64,000 nt of DNA from Iamia sp038233075 (GTDB lineage Bacteria; Actinomycetota; Acidimicrobiia; Acidimicrobiales; Iamiaceae), in assembly GCA_038233075.1 (NCBI GenBank), contig JBBSMQ010000006.1, positions 1 through 64,000 of the forward strand, read 5' to 3'. Under the pieces are notes generated by a model. The model was not told the origin of the DNA, made no database searches, and worked only from the letters and a program-made list of their open reading frames with translations. This document shows positions 1-8,327 of the stretch, in pieces (within the stretch, counting starts at the first letter, position 1; each line of letters begins with the position of its first letter). The position numbers were made by a program, and so were the translations under genes.

Positions 1-122
1 AAGTTGTGGATGACCTGCGCCTTGGGGACCCCGGTGTCCGGATCGCGTTCGTTGTGAGCCAACGCCAGGTAGGCGACCTCGCTCCCGTCCCGGTTCCGGC
101 GCCGCGTCTCCCGCACGTACAT
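1..122 (-). CDS. IS1634-like transposase, N-terminal part (runs off window)
   Basis: Reading leftward from an ATG at 122, the protein begins MYVRETRRRNRDGSEVAYL and continues with LAHNERDPDTG and VPKAQVIHN up to the window edge. This pattern (Y-V-R...RRNRDGS...YLxLAHNERDP...VIHN) is what I recall of the N-terminus of actinobacterial IS1634/IS4-group DDE transposases. Only about 40 residues are visible, so the catalytic DDE domain lies outside. The gene points away from the truncated ABC ATPase next to it, as expected if the element inserted there. Family assignment is from memory of the motif. Confidence 0.6.
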   Translation of the reverse strand, partial: MYVRETRRRNRDGSEVAYLALAHNERDPDTGVPKAQVIHN

Positions 123-283
123 GTCTACGACAGTACCCGCATTACCAGCCACCAACACGAATCCACAACAGTGTCGTGTGTCTACACCTTCCGGGACCCG
201 CACACACCACCCGACCCCGTGACCAGCACTAACGCACCGACACCACCCCAGATCTGCCTACATCCCGCGGAACTCAGGTCAGC
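1..283. mobile_element. End of an insertion sequence (rest outside window)
   Basis: The transposase N-terminus at 1-122 is followed by about 160 bp with no gene. The ABC ATPase reading frame is then met abruptly at about 284, where homology stops after its FQRLNLIPSLT segment. I infer that the terminal inverted repeat lies just left of 284 (a sequence starting TGAGTTCCGCGG on the minus strand). The other end and the target duplication are not in the window, so the exact boundary is a guess within a few bases. Confidence 0.5.
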
Positions 284-609
284 GACGGGATGAGGTTGAG
301 ACGCTGGAACACGTAGCCGATGTGGCGGCGCCGCAGCTCCGCTTGCTCGGACCGGCTCAGCTGAGCCAGATCTCGTCCTCCCACCAGCACCCGCCCGGAG
401 CTGGGCTCCTCGAGGCCGCCACCGAGGTGCAGCAGGGTCGACTTCCCGCACCCGGAGGGCCCCATCACCGCCACCATCTCGCCCGGTGCGACGGTCAGTG
501 ACACATCGCTCACCGCCCGTACCTCGTTCTCGCCCGTGCCGAAGCGCTTGACCACCTCGACGAGCGCGAGGGCGGGCGTCGGCCGATCCAGGTCTGGCGG
601 CTGGGTCAT
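274..609 (-). pseudogene. ABC transporter ATPase (LolD/MacB type), truncated by IS
   Basis: The ATG at 609 starts an ATPase with the usual order: KRFGTGENEVRAVSDVSL, then Walker A GPSGCGKST, then the Q-loop region YVFQRLNLIPSLT. It stops there. The ABC signature, Walker B, D-loop and H-loop are missing, so the 111-residue product cannot hydrolyse ATP. LolD/MacB/FtsE-like ATPases are normally about 220-250 residues. The break coincides with the inferred end of the insertion sequence. The start overlaps the stop of an upstream reading frame (ATGA), suggesting the gene was once translationally coupled to it. Confidence 0.75.
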
Positions 610-935
610 GACGATCGCTCCCGGTACGGGCGGGACGGGCACCCCGCGGCGATGCGGCTCTCGCACAGATCGAGCCAACGGAGATCGGCCTCGGCCCGGA
701 CCACCAGGGCGTCGGCGACGAGGGCGGCGGCCAGCGCCTCTCCGGACTGCGCTCGGCGCCTCTCCGGACTGCGCTCGGCGCGGGGGCCGAGGACGGTCGC
801 GGCGGTGGCGCTGGAGAGGCTGACGAGCGCGAGCGTTGGCGACGCGGGGATCGCTCTCACCTGCGGAGCATCCCGTACTGGTACCGGATCTGGTCGTCGG
901 GGCGACCGTTCTCGGGACCAGTTCGAGGCCGACAT
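606..935 (-). pseudogene. Reading frame coupled to the broken ABC ATPase; possible PadR-type regulator remnant
   Basis: A minus-strand frame ends in a TGA that overlaps the ATG of the ABC ATPase. Its last 45 or so residues (ALAAALVADALVVRAEADL, then RWLDLCESRIAAG) look like a real helical C-terminus, of the kind seen in PadR-like regulators that sit upstream of MacB-type ATPases. Further upstream the sequence stops looking coded, and it contains a 22-bp tandem duplication that shifts frame. Identity is uncertain. The rest of 610-979 holds no gene I can support. Confidence 0.25.
735..778. repeat. Exact 22-bp tandem duplication
   Basis: Two adjacent identical copies of a 22-base unit starting CGCCTCTCCGGACTGCG occupy 735-756 and 757-778. 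Twenty-two is not a multiple of three, so the duplication shifts any reading frame crossing it. It lies inside the remnant frame upstream of the truncated ABC ATPase. Confidence 0.9.
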
Positions 936-979
936 GGACGGGGCGCACGCGCGGTGGAGGGACGTGGCACCCTCCGGCC

Positions 980-1669
980 ATGGACCGGGCTCTGTACCTG
1001 CACGAGGTGATCGACATCGTGGGTCGGGGGGCGGCGCCCTACATGGCCCACGTCGTCGACTTCGACCCCGGGGCGGTGGCCGACCGGGGGCTGACCCTGG
1101 CCGGCACCTGGGAGGTGGTGGGCACCACCGGCCGCTGGCCCCAGGTGGTCAACCTGTGGGCCGTGGTCGACGGCTGGGACGGCTGGACCCGCCTGGCCCG
1201 CCGGACCAACCTGGCCAAGGCGGCCAACACCGAGCTGGCCGGCTGGTGGGACGGGGCCCACAAGAGCCGCACCGGCGGGGTCGATCGCCTGTTGGCCTCG
1301 GCGCCCGGAGCGCCCGATCCGGTCGGCCAAGCCCAAGGTGCCGCCGCCGGTCAGGTCGCAGTGCACGAGCTCAGCCACGTCCACCCCGGCGCCGGCCTCG
1401 AGTACCTCGCCGCCGTGATCGAGACCTGGGCGCCGGTCGCAGCCCGCTTCGGCGTGCACCTGATGGGCGCCTTCGAGGTGCTGATGACCGACGTCGAGGT
1501 GGTCACGCTGTGGACCGCCGACCTCGAAGCCGACACCGCCCTCCTCCGTGCCGGGGTCGAGGGCGACCCCGACGTGTCGGCCTGGGCCGAGGAGCGCCGG
1601 CAGTGGTGCACCCGCTGGCACGAGGAGCTCATGGTGCCCGGCCCCGGCAGCCCGTTCGCCCCCCGCTGA
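980..1669 (+). CDS. NIPSNAP-like / dimeric alpha-beta barrel protein
   Basis: 229 residues from the ATG at 980 (MDRALYLHEVIDIVGRG). The pattern LYLHEVIDIV...Y...FDP...LAGTWEVVGTTGRWPQVVNLW...W..W.RL resembles NIPSNAP-type or ferredoxin-fold dimeric barrel proteins found beside CoA-ester catabolic genes in actinobacteria. A second half (HPGAGLEYLAAVIETWAPVA...GAFEVLMTDVEVVTLW) looks like a second copy of the fold, so this may be a tandem two-domain protein. No catalytic residues can be assigned. The longer frame from 836 lacks coding character before 980. It is convergent with the CoA-transferase gene. Confidence 0.6.
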   Translation: MDRALYLHEVIDIVGRGAAPYMAHVVDFDPGAVADRGLTLAGTWEVVGTTGRWPQVVNLWAVVDGWDGWTRLARRTNLAKAANTELAGWWDGAHKSRTGGVDRLLASAPGAPDPVGQAQGAAAGQVAVHELSHVHPGAGLEYLAAVIETWAPVAARFGVHLMGAFEVLMTDVEVVTLWTADLEADTALLRAGVEGDPDVSAWAEERRQWCTRWHEELMVPGPGSPFAPR

Positions 1670-1705
1670 CTGCCGTGCGGTGCCTGCAGGGGTACGGTCT
1701 CGGTG

Positions 1706-2953
1706 TCAGCCCTCCGTGCCCAGCGCCCCCGCCGCCCGCAGCGCGGCGACGCGGTCGGTGTCGTAGCCGAGGACGCCGGTGAGGACCTCCTCGGTGTGCT
1801 GGCCGACGGTAGGGGCCTTGGTCGGCACCGGGACGGGCGCATCGGCGAACTTCAGAGGAGAGGGGACCTGGTCGGCGCCCACCACCTCGGCCGGGATCCA
1901 GGGCATTCGGTGCTGGAACTGGGGGTCGTCGGCGATGGTCTTCGGGGTGTTCACCGGCGCGATGGGGGTGTTGTGCTCGTCGCCGAAGGCGATCCACTCG
2001 TCGGTGGTCCGCGCCCGGAACACGTCGCGGAGGACAGCCCGGAGCTCGGTGTTGCCCCGGGCGTGGTCGGCGTACTGCGACCCGGGGTGGGCCTCGAACA
2101 GCTCGGGCCGGCCGATGCCCTCGCAGAAGTTCTTCCAGAACTCCCGCTCGGAGGCCATGAAGAGCACGTGGCCGTCGGAGGACTCGTAGAACTGGTAGCG
2201 GACGCCGTCGCGCATCCCCGCCGTGCCCGGCTCCCGGCGGGCGAAGCCATCGGCCTCGTTGCCGGTGACCTCGCTCTCGGGCCGCTCGTAGGAGCGATAG
2301 GTCTCGCTGCGGAGCCAGTCCATGGCCGCGGCAGCATCGCTCTGGGCAATCTCCAGCTGGCACCCCTCGCCGGTGGCCCGGGCCTGGGTGATGCCGGCCA
2401 GGATGCCGAGGGCGCCGAAGAGGGGACCGGCGTGGATGCCGATCGAGGGGTGCTCGGGCATGTCGCAGAAGCCGTCGTCGGTCAGCTCGGGTGCAACCAG
2501 CCCGGCCCACACGTCGTAGGCGATCCCATGGCTGGGCATGGAGGCGTAGGGCCCGGTGGCGCCGTACCCGGAGATGGTGCAGAACACGATCCCGGGGTTG
2601 ATGTCCTTGAGCTCCTCGTAGCCGAGTCCCCGGCGGGAGAGGCCGCCGGGTCGCATGGCCTCGACCACAGCGTCGGCGTCGCGCACGAGGTCGCGGAAGA
2701 CCTCGGCCCCCTCGGGGGTGCGGAGGTCGAGGGTGATCGAGCGCTTGCCCCGGCTGATGTGCAGGTGCATCAGCGATGTGCCCTCGACGATGGGCCAGGT
2801 CATGCGGCGGATGTAGTCCCCCGACGGCGGCTCCACCTTGATGACGTCGGCGCCCATGTCGGCCAGGGGGGTGCTGATGGCACCCGGGCCCAGCATCGAG
2901 CACTCCACGATGCGGATCCCGGACAGGGGACCGATCCGGTCCTGGTCAGCCAT
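1706..2953 (-). CDS. CaiB/BaiF family CoA-transferase
   Basis: 415 residues, full length for family III CoA-transferases, which move CoA between carboxylic acids (formyl-CoA transferase, carnitine CoA-transferase) or racemise 2-methylacyl-CoA. Visible family features are the N-terminal GIRIVECSMLGPGA, the segment DMGADVIKVEPPSGDYIRR, GKRSITLDLRTPEG with FRDLVRDADAVVEAMRPG, and EELKDINPGIVFCTISGYG. The start ATG at 2953 has GAGGAG upstream. The gene is divergent from the monooxygenase at 3061. A perfect TGACG-N3-CGTCA palindrome lies 20 bp before the start, so control by the unknown second regulator is likely. The acid substrate is unknown. Confidence 0.9.
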   Translation of the reverse strand: MADQDRIGPLSGIRIVECSMLGPGAISTPLADMGADVIKVEPPSGDYIRRMTWPIVEGTSLMHLHISRGKRSITLDLRTPEGAEVFRDLVRDADAVVEAMRPGGLSRRGLGYEELKDINPGIVFCTISGYGATGPYASMPSHGIAYDVWAGLVAPELTDDGFCDMPEHPSIGIHAGPLFGALGILAGITQARATGEGCQLEIAQSDAAAAMDWLRSETYRSYERPESEVTGNEADGFARREPGTAGMRDGVRYQFYESSDGHVLFMASEREFWKNFCEGIGRPELFEAHPGSQYADHARGNTELRAVLRDVFRARTTDEWIAFGDEHNTPIAPVNTPKTIADDPQFQHRMPWIPAEVVGADQVPSPLKFADAPVPVPTKAPTVGQHTEEVLTGVLGYDTDRVAALRAAGALGTEG

Positions 2954-2973
2954 GTGCGGGAACGCTCCTCGTC

Positions 2974-2996
2974 GGATCTGACGGTCCGTCAGATCC
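2974..2996. promoter_or_regulatory. TGACG-N3-CGTCA operator, site 1
   Basis: Perfect 11-bp inverted repeat GGATCTGACGG / CCGTCAGATCC around a central T at 2985. It sits 20 bp before the CaiB-type gene start. The same core recurs at 6107-6127 and 9514-9536. Palindromes of this size commonly bind TetR- or GntR-family dimers. The cognate regulator is not obvious in this window. Confidence 0.75.
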
Positions 2997-3037
2997 TACG
3001 GTCCTCGGAACGCGGCCTCCGCCTCGACGCGGAAAAC

Positions 3038-3051
3038 TAGAACGTGTTACA
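3038..3051. promoter_or_regulatory. KstR-type box 1
   Basis: TAGAACGTGTTACA fits TnnAACnnGTTnnA, the operator known for the mycobacterial TetR repressor KstR. Outer AAAACT (3033-3038) and AGTTTT (3051-3056) extend the dyad. It ends 9 bases before the ATG at 3061, leaving no room for a normal ribosome binding site. Confidence 0.75.
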
Positions 3052-3060
3052 GTTTTGGGC

Positions 3061-4230
3061 ATGGAGTTCGGAGTCTTCGCCCAGTTGTTCGTTCCTCAGT
3101 TCGAGCGGGATCGTGACCCGCACGCTGAGCACCGCCGCATCATGCGCAACGTCGAGATCGCCAAGGCGGCCGACGCCTACGCGTTCAAGTACGTGTGGTG
3201 CCCCCAGCACCACTTCCTGGACGAGTACTCCCACATGCCCGGCCCGGAGGCGTTCCTGTCGTTCTGCGCGGCGCAGACCGAGCGGGTCCACCTCGGGTCG
3301 GCCATCTTCAACATCACCCCGGCGGTCAACAAGCCGGTGCGGGTGGCGGAGAACGTGGCCCTGCTCGACCATCTGACGAACAACCGCTTCGAGTTCGGCA
3401 GCGGTCGGGGCTCGTCGTCGACCGAGGTCCACGGCTTCGGCATCGAGGACGTGAACGAGACCAAGTTCATGTGGCGCGAGACGATCCGCGAGATCCCAAA
3501 GATGTGGCGTGACGAGGCCTACTCCTACGAGGGCGACTACTTCTCGGTGCCCGAGCGCAAGGTCTTCCCCAAGCCTCACGGCACCGCGCACCCGGCCATG
3601 TGGGTGGCGGCGGGCAGCCCGGGCACCTTCACCGAGGCCGGCGAGCTGGGCCTCGGTGCCTTCTGCTTCGCCCTGGGCAAGCCCTCGCAGATGGAGCCGC
3701 TCATCACCGCCTACAAGGGCGCCATCGGTGGGGCGACGCCCGTGGGCAGCTACGTCAACGACAACATCATGGGCGTGACCAACATGCTCTGCATGGAGGA
3801 CCGCAACAAGGCCTTCGAGGTCGCCTCCACGATGGGCATGAACTACTACTCGACGCTCGCCTTCCACTGGCTCGACAACGTGCCCCGCCCGAAGAACTTC
3901 CCTGAGTGGCCCAACAAGATCCCCGAGCCCACCCCCGAGCAGGTCGAGCAGCTCTCGGCCGAGGGCTACGCCGCCATCGGCGACCCCGACGACTGCGCCC
4001 GGTCGGTGCAGCGCTGGGTCGACCTGGGCTTCGACCAGCTCACCTATAGCCCCACCACCAACACCCTGCCCACCGATGTGGTGGTGGCGTCGATGGAGCT
4101 GTTCGGCAACGAGGTCATCCCCCGCTTCGACACGGACCCCGTGCACTCGACCACCCGCTACCGCGAGGCCTACGCCGCCTCCGTCGGCGGCTCGGTGCCC
4201 GGTGTCGTGGCCGGCCTGGACGTCGAGTAA
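3061..4230 (+). CDS. Luciferase-like (LLM) flavin/F420-dependent monooxygenase
   Basis: 389 residues of a bacterial luciferase-type TIM barrel: MEFGVFAQLFVPQF at the N-terminus, AYAFKYVWCPQHHFLDEYS, and NRFEFGSGRGSSSTEVHGFG as the typical GxGxG-containing segment. Members use FMNH2 or F420 to oxidise organic substrates. I prefer the ATG at 3061 over an in-frame TTG at 3055, because the KstR-type box reaches 3056. The gap between box and ATG (GTTTTGGGC) has no Shine-Dalgarno, so the mRNA may be leaderless. It is divergent from the CoA-transferase gene. The substrate is not deducible. Confidence 0.85.
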   Translation: MEFGVFAQLFVPQFERDRDPHAEHRRIMRNVEIAKAADAYAFKYVWCPQHHFLDEYSHMPGPEAFLSFCAAQTERVHLGSAIFNITPAVNKPVRVAENVALLDHLTNNRFEFGSGRGSSSTEVHGFGIEDVNETKFMWRETIREIPKMWRDEAYSYEGDYFSVPERKVFPKPHGTAHPAMWVAAGSPGTFTEAGELGLGAFCFALGKPSQMEPLITAYKGAIGGATPVGSYVNDNIMGVTNMLCMEDRNKAFEVASTMGMNYYSTLAFHWLDNVPRPKNFPEWPNKIPEPTPEQVEQLSAEGYAAIGDPDDCARSVQRWVDLGFDQLTYSPTTNTLPTDVVVASMELFGNEVIPRFDTDPVHSTTRYREAYAASVGGSVPGVVAGLDVE

Positions 4231-4303
4231 GGCGCTTCGTCGCCACTCGCGTGCCGATCATGAGTAGTTTCGAGGACGTGAGGATCGGCGCAGCCGCTGG
4301 GGG

Positions 4304-4322
4304 TCTGGGGGTCTCCCCCAGA
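4304..4322. terminator. GC-rich hairpin after the LLM gene
   Basis: TCTGGGGG (4304-4311) and CCCCCAGA (4315-4322) form a perfect 8-bp stem with a TCT loop. It lies 74 bp after the monooxygenase stop and before the next gene. There is no T-run, as is usual in very GC-rich actinobacteria, so the terminator role is inferred from position and structure. Confidence 0.5.
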
Positions 4323-4405
4323 AGAGGGCGGAGCCGATCCAGCTTGCTGGTCGGCGCAGCCGAAACAGCCCGACCGGAGGTCGGTCGACCAGGCTCGTCG
4401 GAACG

Positions 4406-4424
4406 GAGCGAGCGCAGCGAGCGA
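4406..4424. repeat. GAGCGAGCGCAGCGAGCGA intergenic repeat, copy 1
   Basis: A 19-base element just upstream of the acyl-CoA ligase start. Near-identical copies occur at 36525-36543 and 36572-36590, all between genes or touching a stop codon. The function is unknown. Confidence 0.7.
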
Positions 4425-4438
4425 GTGACGACGAAGTC

Positions 4439-6100
4439 GTGACTGATGCACCGGCTTCGACGAACTTGGCGGACATCTGGGAGTGGGCGGCGGCGCGGGT
4501 GCCGGAGCGCACGGCGCTGGTCTGCGGGCCGGCCCGGCGCACCTACGGCGAGCTCGACGCCCGGGCCGACCGCCTGGCCCACCACCTGAGGGCGGCCGGC
4601 ATCGGCCCCGGCGACCGGGTGGCGCTCGACCTCCGGAACGCCCCGGAGTACCACGAGGCCATGATCGCCGCCTTCAAGCTCCGGGCGGTGCCGGTGAACG
4701 TCAACTTCCGCTACGTGGCCGGCGAGCTCCGCCACGTGCTCGAGGTGTCCCGGGCTTCGGCGCTGATCTACCACCGCTCGGTGGCCGACGCTGTGGCCGG
4801 TGTGGGCGACCTGGTGGAGGACATGGTCACCGTCCTGGCCGTCGACGACCTCGACGACGCCACCCCCGGGACCGCGGCGGTGCCGGGCTCGCAGCCCTAC
4901 ACCGACGCGCTGGATGCCGCGCCCAAGGGTCCGGTCGTCACCGAGGGCCGCTCCGGAGACGACCACTACCTGATGTTCACCGGCGGCACCACCGGCCTGC
5001 CCAAGGGCGTGCTGTGGCGCCAGGAGGACGCGTTCTACGCCTGCCTGGGCGGGGGCGACCCCATGCGGATCAACGGCCCGGTGCAGGACCTGGGCGAGCT
5101 GGCTGATCGCTTCGTCGACCGCATCGTCTACCTCCCCATCGCCCCGATGATGCACGCCGCCGCCCAGTGGACGACCTTCATGTGGCTCTTCGCGGGCGGC
5201 ACCAACGTGCTGGTGCCGGGCAGCTTCGACGCCGAGGCGGCCTGGGACCTGGTCACCCGGGAGGGCGTGAACATCCTCACCGTCGTGGGCGACGCCGTGG
5301 CCAAGCCCCTGCTCGACGCGCTCGACGCCCACCCGGAGCGCTGGGACACCTCCAGCCTCTACGCCATCGGCAACGGCGCCGCGCCGCTGTCGGCCTCGCT
5401 GCGCACCCGTCTGGTGGAGGCGTTCCCGGGCTGCGTCATCACCGACGGCATGGGCAGCTCGGAGTCCGGTGTCCAGGGCGCGGCCCGGGCCCAGCCGGGC
5501 GAGAGCGCATCCGGGTCCGCGCCGTCGAGGGGCGTGGCCACCTTCACCGTCGGCGACACCACCACCGTCCTCGACGACGACCTGCATCCGGTCGAGCGGG
5601 GCTCGGGCCAGGTCGGCCGCCTCGCCACCTCGGGCCACATCCCCCTCGGGTACGACGGCGACCCCGAGAAGACGGCGGAGACCTTCGTCACCGTCGACGG
5701 GGTGCGGTGGGTCCTCTCCGGCGACATGTGCACCGTCGACGCCGACGGCACCGTGCACCTGCTGGGGCGCGGTTCGCAGTGCATCAACACCGGCGGCGAG
5801 AAGGTCTATCCCGAGGAGGTCGAGGGCGTGCTCCACGGCCACCCGGGCGTGGCCGACGTCCTCGTGGTCGGCGTCGACGACGAGCGCTGGGGGAGCGCGG
5901 TCGTCGCCGTGGTCGCTCCTGCCGACCCCGCCGACCCGCCGACCCTCGACGCCCTGCGCGACCACTCGAGGTCCGACCTGGCCGGCTACAAGCTGCCCAA
6001 GCACCTCGTCCTGGTCGACCGGGTGCAGCGCACCCCGGCAGGCAAGGCGGACTACCGCTGGGCCGCCGAGGCGGCCCGGACGCACCTGGCCCACGCCTGA
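4439..6100 (+). CDS. Acyl-CoA synthetase / CoA ligase (FadD-like)
   Basis: 553-residue ANL-superfamily adenylating enzyme that activates a carboxylic acid with ATP and CoA. In order: NLADIWEWAAARVPERTALV at the N-terminus, the AMP-binding P-loop MFTGGTTGLPKGVLWR, GMGSSESGVQG for the adenine-site region, the hinge-side WVLSGDMCTVDADGTVHLLGRG, GGEKVYPEEVEGVLHGHPGV, and the C-terminal catalytic lysine in RTPAGKADYRW. The start is GTG at 4439. It resembles the ligases at 18987-20671 and 32540-34144. It is separated from the monooxygenase by a hairpin, so may have its own promoter. The carboxylate substrate is unknown. Confidence 0.9.
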   Translation: MTDAPASTNLADIWEWAAARVPERTALVCGPARRTYGELDARADRLAHHLRAAGIGPGDRVALDLRNAPEYHEAMIAAFKLRAVPVNVNFRYVAGELRHVLEVSRASALIYHRSVADAVAGVGDLVEDMVTVLAVDDLDDATPGTAAVPGSQPYTDALDAAPKGPVVTEGRSGDDHYLMFTGGTTGLPKGVLWRQEDAFYACLGGGDPMRINGPVQDLGELADRFVDRIVYLPIAPMMHAAAQWTTFMWLFAGGTNVLVPGSFDAEAAWDLVTREGVNILTVVGDAVAKPLLDALDAHPERWDTSSLYAIGNGAAPLSASLRTRLVEAFPGCVITDGMGSSESGVQGAARAQPGESASGSAPSRGVATFTVGDTTTVLDDDLHPVERGSGQVGRLATSGHIPLGYDGDPEKTAETFVTVDGVRWVLSGDMCTVDADGTVHLLGRGSQCINTGGEKVYPEEVEGVLHGHPGVADVLVVGVDDERWGSAVVAVVAPADPADPPTLDALRDHSRSDLAGYKLPKHLVLVDRVQRTPAGKADYRWAAEAARTHLAHA

Positions 6101-6106
6101 GCGTCG

Positions 6107-6127
6107 GATCTGACGATCCGTCAGGTC
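6107..6127. promoter_or_regulatory. TGACG-N3-CGTCA operator, site 2
   Basis: GATCTGACG (6107-6115), ATC spacer, CGTCAGGTC (6119-6127): the same core and spacing as site 1 with one mismatch in the arms. It begins 7 bp after the ligase stop and ends 20 bp before the hydrolase ATG, so it probably controls the hydrolase-ACAD-ACAD operon. Confidence 0.7.
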
Positions 6128-6147
6128 GACGGCCTAGCCTGCAGGCC

Positions 6148-7068
6148 ATGACGCTGCAGGTACCCTTCCCGTCGGTCGACGAGGGCGACGGGGCGGGTGA
6201 CGGATCCGGGCCCGACCTGCCCCTCGGGCGGAGGGTGGAGCTGCCCGGTCGGGGCACGACCTTCGTTCGCGAGGTGCCCGGCCCCCCCGGTGCGCCGACG
6301 GTGATCCTGCTCCACGGCCTCATCGCCTCGGGTGGGCTCAACTGGTTCCAGGCCTTCGAACCCCTCGGCCGACACTTCCGGGTGCTGGCCGTCGACCACC
6401 GGGGTCACGGTCGGGGGCTGCGCTCCTTGCGTCGGTTCCGGCTGGCGGACTGCGCCGACGACGTCGCCGCGCTCATGGACGAGCTCGGGGTTGCCTCGGC
6501 CATCGCCGTCGGGTACTCGATGGGCGGACCCATCGCCCAGCTCCTGTGGCGCCGCCACCCCGAGAAGGTCGACGGGCTGGTGCTGTGCTCCACCTCCGAC
6601 CGCTTCGTACCCGGCCGGCGCGAGCAGCTGGTGTTCGTCACCGCCATGGCGGCCCTGGCCGGCTCGACCCGCCTGGGGGCGGCCCTGGCCCACCTGCCCC
6701 TGAGCGTCGTCCAGCGCCGGATCCCGGCCGGGGTGCGATCCCGCCCCGACAGCTTCCGCCGCTGGGCCCGCGCCGAGATGGGCCGGCACGACTGGCGGGT
6801 GATCGCCGAGGCCGCGGCGGCCATCGGCACCTACGACGCCTCGGACTGGATCGGCGAGGTCGACGTCCCCACCGCGGTGCTCGTCACCACCGAGGACAAG
6901 GCGGTGGCGGCCATCGAGCAGACGCGGCTCCTGGTCGGCATCCCCACCGCCACCTTCCACCGCATCGAGGACGGCCACATCGTCTGCGCCCAACCCAGCT
7001 TCGGCCCCGCGCTCACCGAGGCCATCCGCGACGTGGCGGCCCGGACCGCACCCCAACCCATCTCGTGA
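6148..7068 (+). CDS. Alpha/beta-fold hydrolase
   Basis: 306 residues from ATG 6148. It has the oxyanion-hole motif LLHGL, strand VDHRGHGRG, the nucleophile elbow GYSMGG (Ser124), and a late His in IEDGHIV; an Asp or Glu near TTEDK may complete the triad. It belongs to the large esterase/C-C hydrolase class, so the reaction is not fixed by sequence. A TGACG-type operator lies just upstream. The two ACAD genes follow at short spacing, suggesting one operon that hydrolyses a substrate and then oxidises its CoA ester. Confidence 0.85.
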   Translation: MTLQVPFPSVDEGDGAGDGSGPDLPLGRRVELPGRGTTFVREVPGPPGAPTVILLHGLIASGGLNWFQAFEPLGRHFRVLAVDHRGHGRGLRSLRRFRLADCADDVAALMDELGVASAIAVGYSMGGPIAQLLWRRHPEKVDGLVLCSTSDRFVPGRREQLVFVTAMAALAGSTRLGAALAHLPLSVVQRRIPAGVRSRPDSFRRWARAEMGRHDWRVIAEAAAAIGTYDASDWIGEVDVPTAVLVTTEDKAVAAIEQTRLLVGIPTATFHRIEDGHIVCAQPSFGPALTEAIRDVAARTAPQPIS

Positions 7069-7136
7069 TGAGCACGCCGGCCCGCCCCCTGCGACCGGGC
7101 GCCTTCACCTCGACGCCGACCGACTGAGGAGACGCC

Positions 7137-8318
7137 GTGCACCTTGCCTACACACCCGAGCAGTCCGCCCTCCAGAAGGAGCTGCGGGCCTACTTCACCG
7201 AGCTCATGACCCCCGAGGTCACCGACGCGGTGGCGGCCGGCGAGACCGGCGACCCGGCCTGTCTCGAGTCCGTCCGCCGGATGGGGGCGGACGGCTGGCT
7301 GGGCGTGGGCTGGCCCACCGAGTTCGGGGGCCGCGGCTTCGGCCCCGTCGAGCAGTTCATCTTCATGAACGAGGCCTGGCGCTCCGGCGCCCCCGTGCCG
7401 TTCCTGTCGGTCAACACCGTCGGTCCCACCATCATGGAGTTCGGCACCGACGTCCAGAAGGCTCACTTCCTGCCCAAGATCCTCGCCGGTGAGCTGCACT
7501 TCTCGATCGGCTACACCGAGCCCGGCGCCGGCACCGACCTGGCCAGCCTCACCACCAAGGCCGTCCGCGACGGAGACGAGTGGGTCATCAACGGCCAGAA
7601 GGTCTACACCTCGCTGGCCAGCTACGCCGACTACATCTGGCTGGCTGCCCGCACCGACCCCGACGCCCCCAAGCACCGGGGCATCACCATCTTCGCTGTG
7701 CCCGCCACGGATCCGGGCTACTCGTACTCGAAGATCTCGACCATGGTGAACGCCAACACGTTCAACACGTTCTACGACGATGTGCGGGTGCCCGACTCGG
7801 CCATCATCGGCGAGCTGAACCGCGGCTGGGACCTCATCGTCAACCAGCTCAACTACGAGCGGGTGTCGCTATCGCCCCCGGGCATGGTCGAGGCCGTGTT
7901 CGAGGCCGTCATCGACTGGTCCCGGGCGGCGACGCAGGCGGACGGCCGACCCGTCGCCGAGGTGGAGTGGGTGCGGGTGAACCTGGCGCGGGTGCGGGCC
8001 GGGCTCGACTTCCTGCGCCTTATCAACTGGAAGGTGGCGGCGCTCGACGCCGCCGGACAGTCGCCCAACCCGGCCGACGCCAGTGCCACCAAGGTGTTCG
8101 GCACCGAGTTCTTCATCGAGGCCTACCGCCTGCTCATGGAGGTGCTGGGCGGGCGCGGCGCCCTCCGCCAGGGCAGCCCCGAGGCCTTCCTGGCCGGCCG
8201 CCTGGAGCGGGCCTACCAGGGCACGCTCATCCTCACCTTCGGCGGCGGGACCAATGAGATCCAGCGCGATCTCATCGCCATGTTCGGCCTCGGCATGCCC
8301 CGCACCCCCCGAATGTAA
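7137..8318 (+). CDS. Acyl-CoA dehydrogenase, subunit A of a likely heteromeric pair
   Basis: 393 residues from GTG 7137. Typical ACAD signatures: GWPTEFGGRG, HFSIGYTEPGAGTDLASL (FAD/substrate site), NGQKVYTSLASYADYIWLAARTD, and the C-terminal TFGGGTNEIQRDLIAMFGLG. It uses FAD to introduce an alpha-beta double bond into an acyl-CoA. The next gene, 9 bp downstream, is a second ACAD lacking parts of these motifs. This arrangement matches the alpha2beta2 FadE pairs of actinobacterial sterol side-chain degradation. A paralogous pair lies at 47119-48300 and 45983-47110. Confidence 0.92.
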   Translation: MHLAYTPEQSALQKELRAYFTELMTPEVTDAVAAGETGDPACLESVRRMGADGWLGVGWPTEFGGRGFGPVEQFIFMNEAWRSGAPVPFLSVNTVGPTIMEFGTDVQKAHFLPKILAGELHFSIGYTEPGAGTDLASLTTKAVRDGDEWVINGQKVYTSLASYADYIWLAARTDPDAPKHRGITIFAVPATDPGYSYSKISTMVNANTFNTFYDDVRVPDSAIIGELNRGWDLIVNQLNYERVSLSPPGMVEAVFEAVIDWSRAATQADGRPVAEVEWVRVNLARVRAGLDFLRLINWKVAALDAAGQSPNPADASATKVFGTEFFIEAYRLLMEVLGGRGALRQGSPEAFLAGRLERAYQGTLILTFGGGTNEIQRDLIAMFGLGMPRTPRM

Positions 8319-8327
8319 GGACCGCCC

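Noticed and set aside
652..3040. Long plus-strand frames antisense to the CoA-transferase region
   Set aside because: High GC leaves antisense frames open. The minus-strand product is a full CaiB-type protein with conserved motifs, while the antisense products are Arg/Gly/Val-rich without family features.
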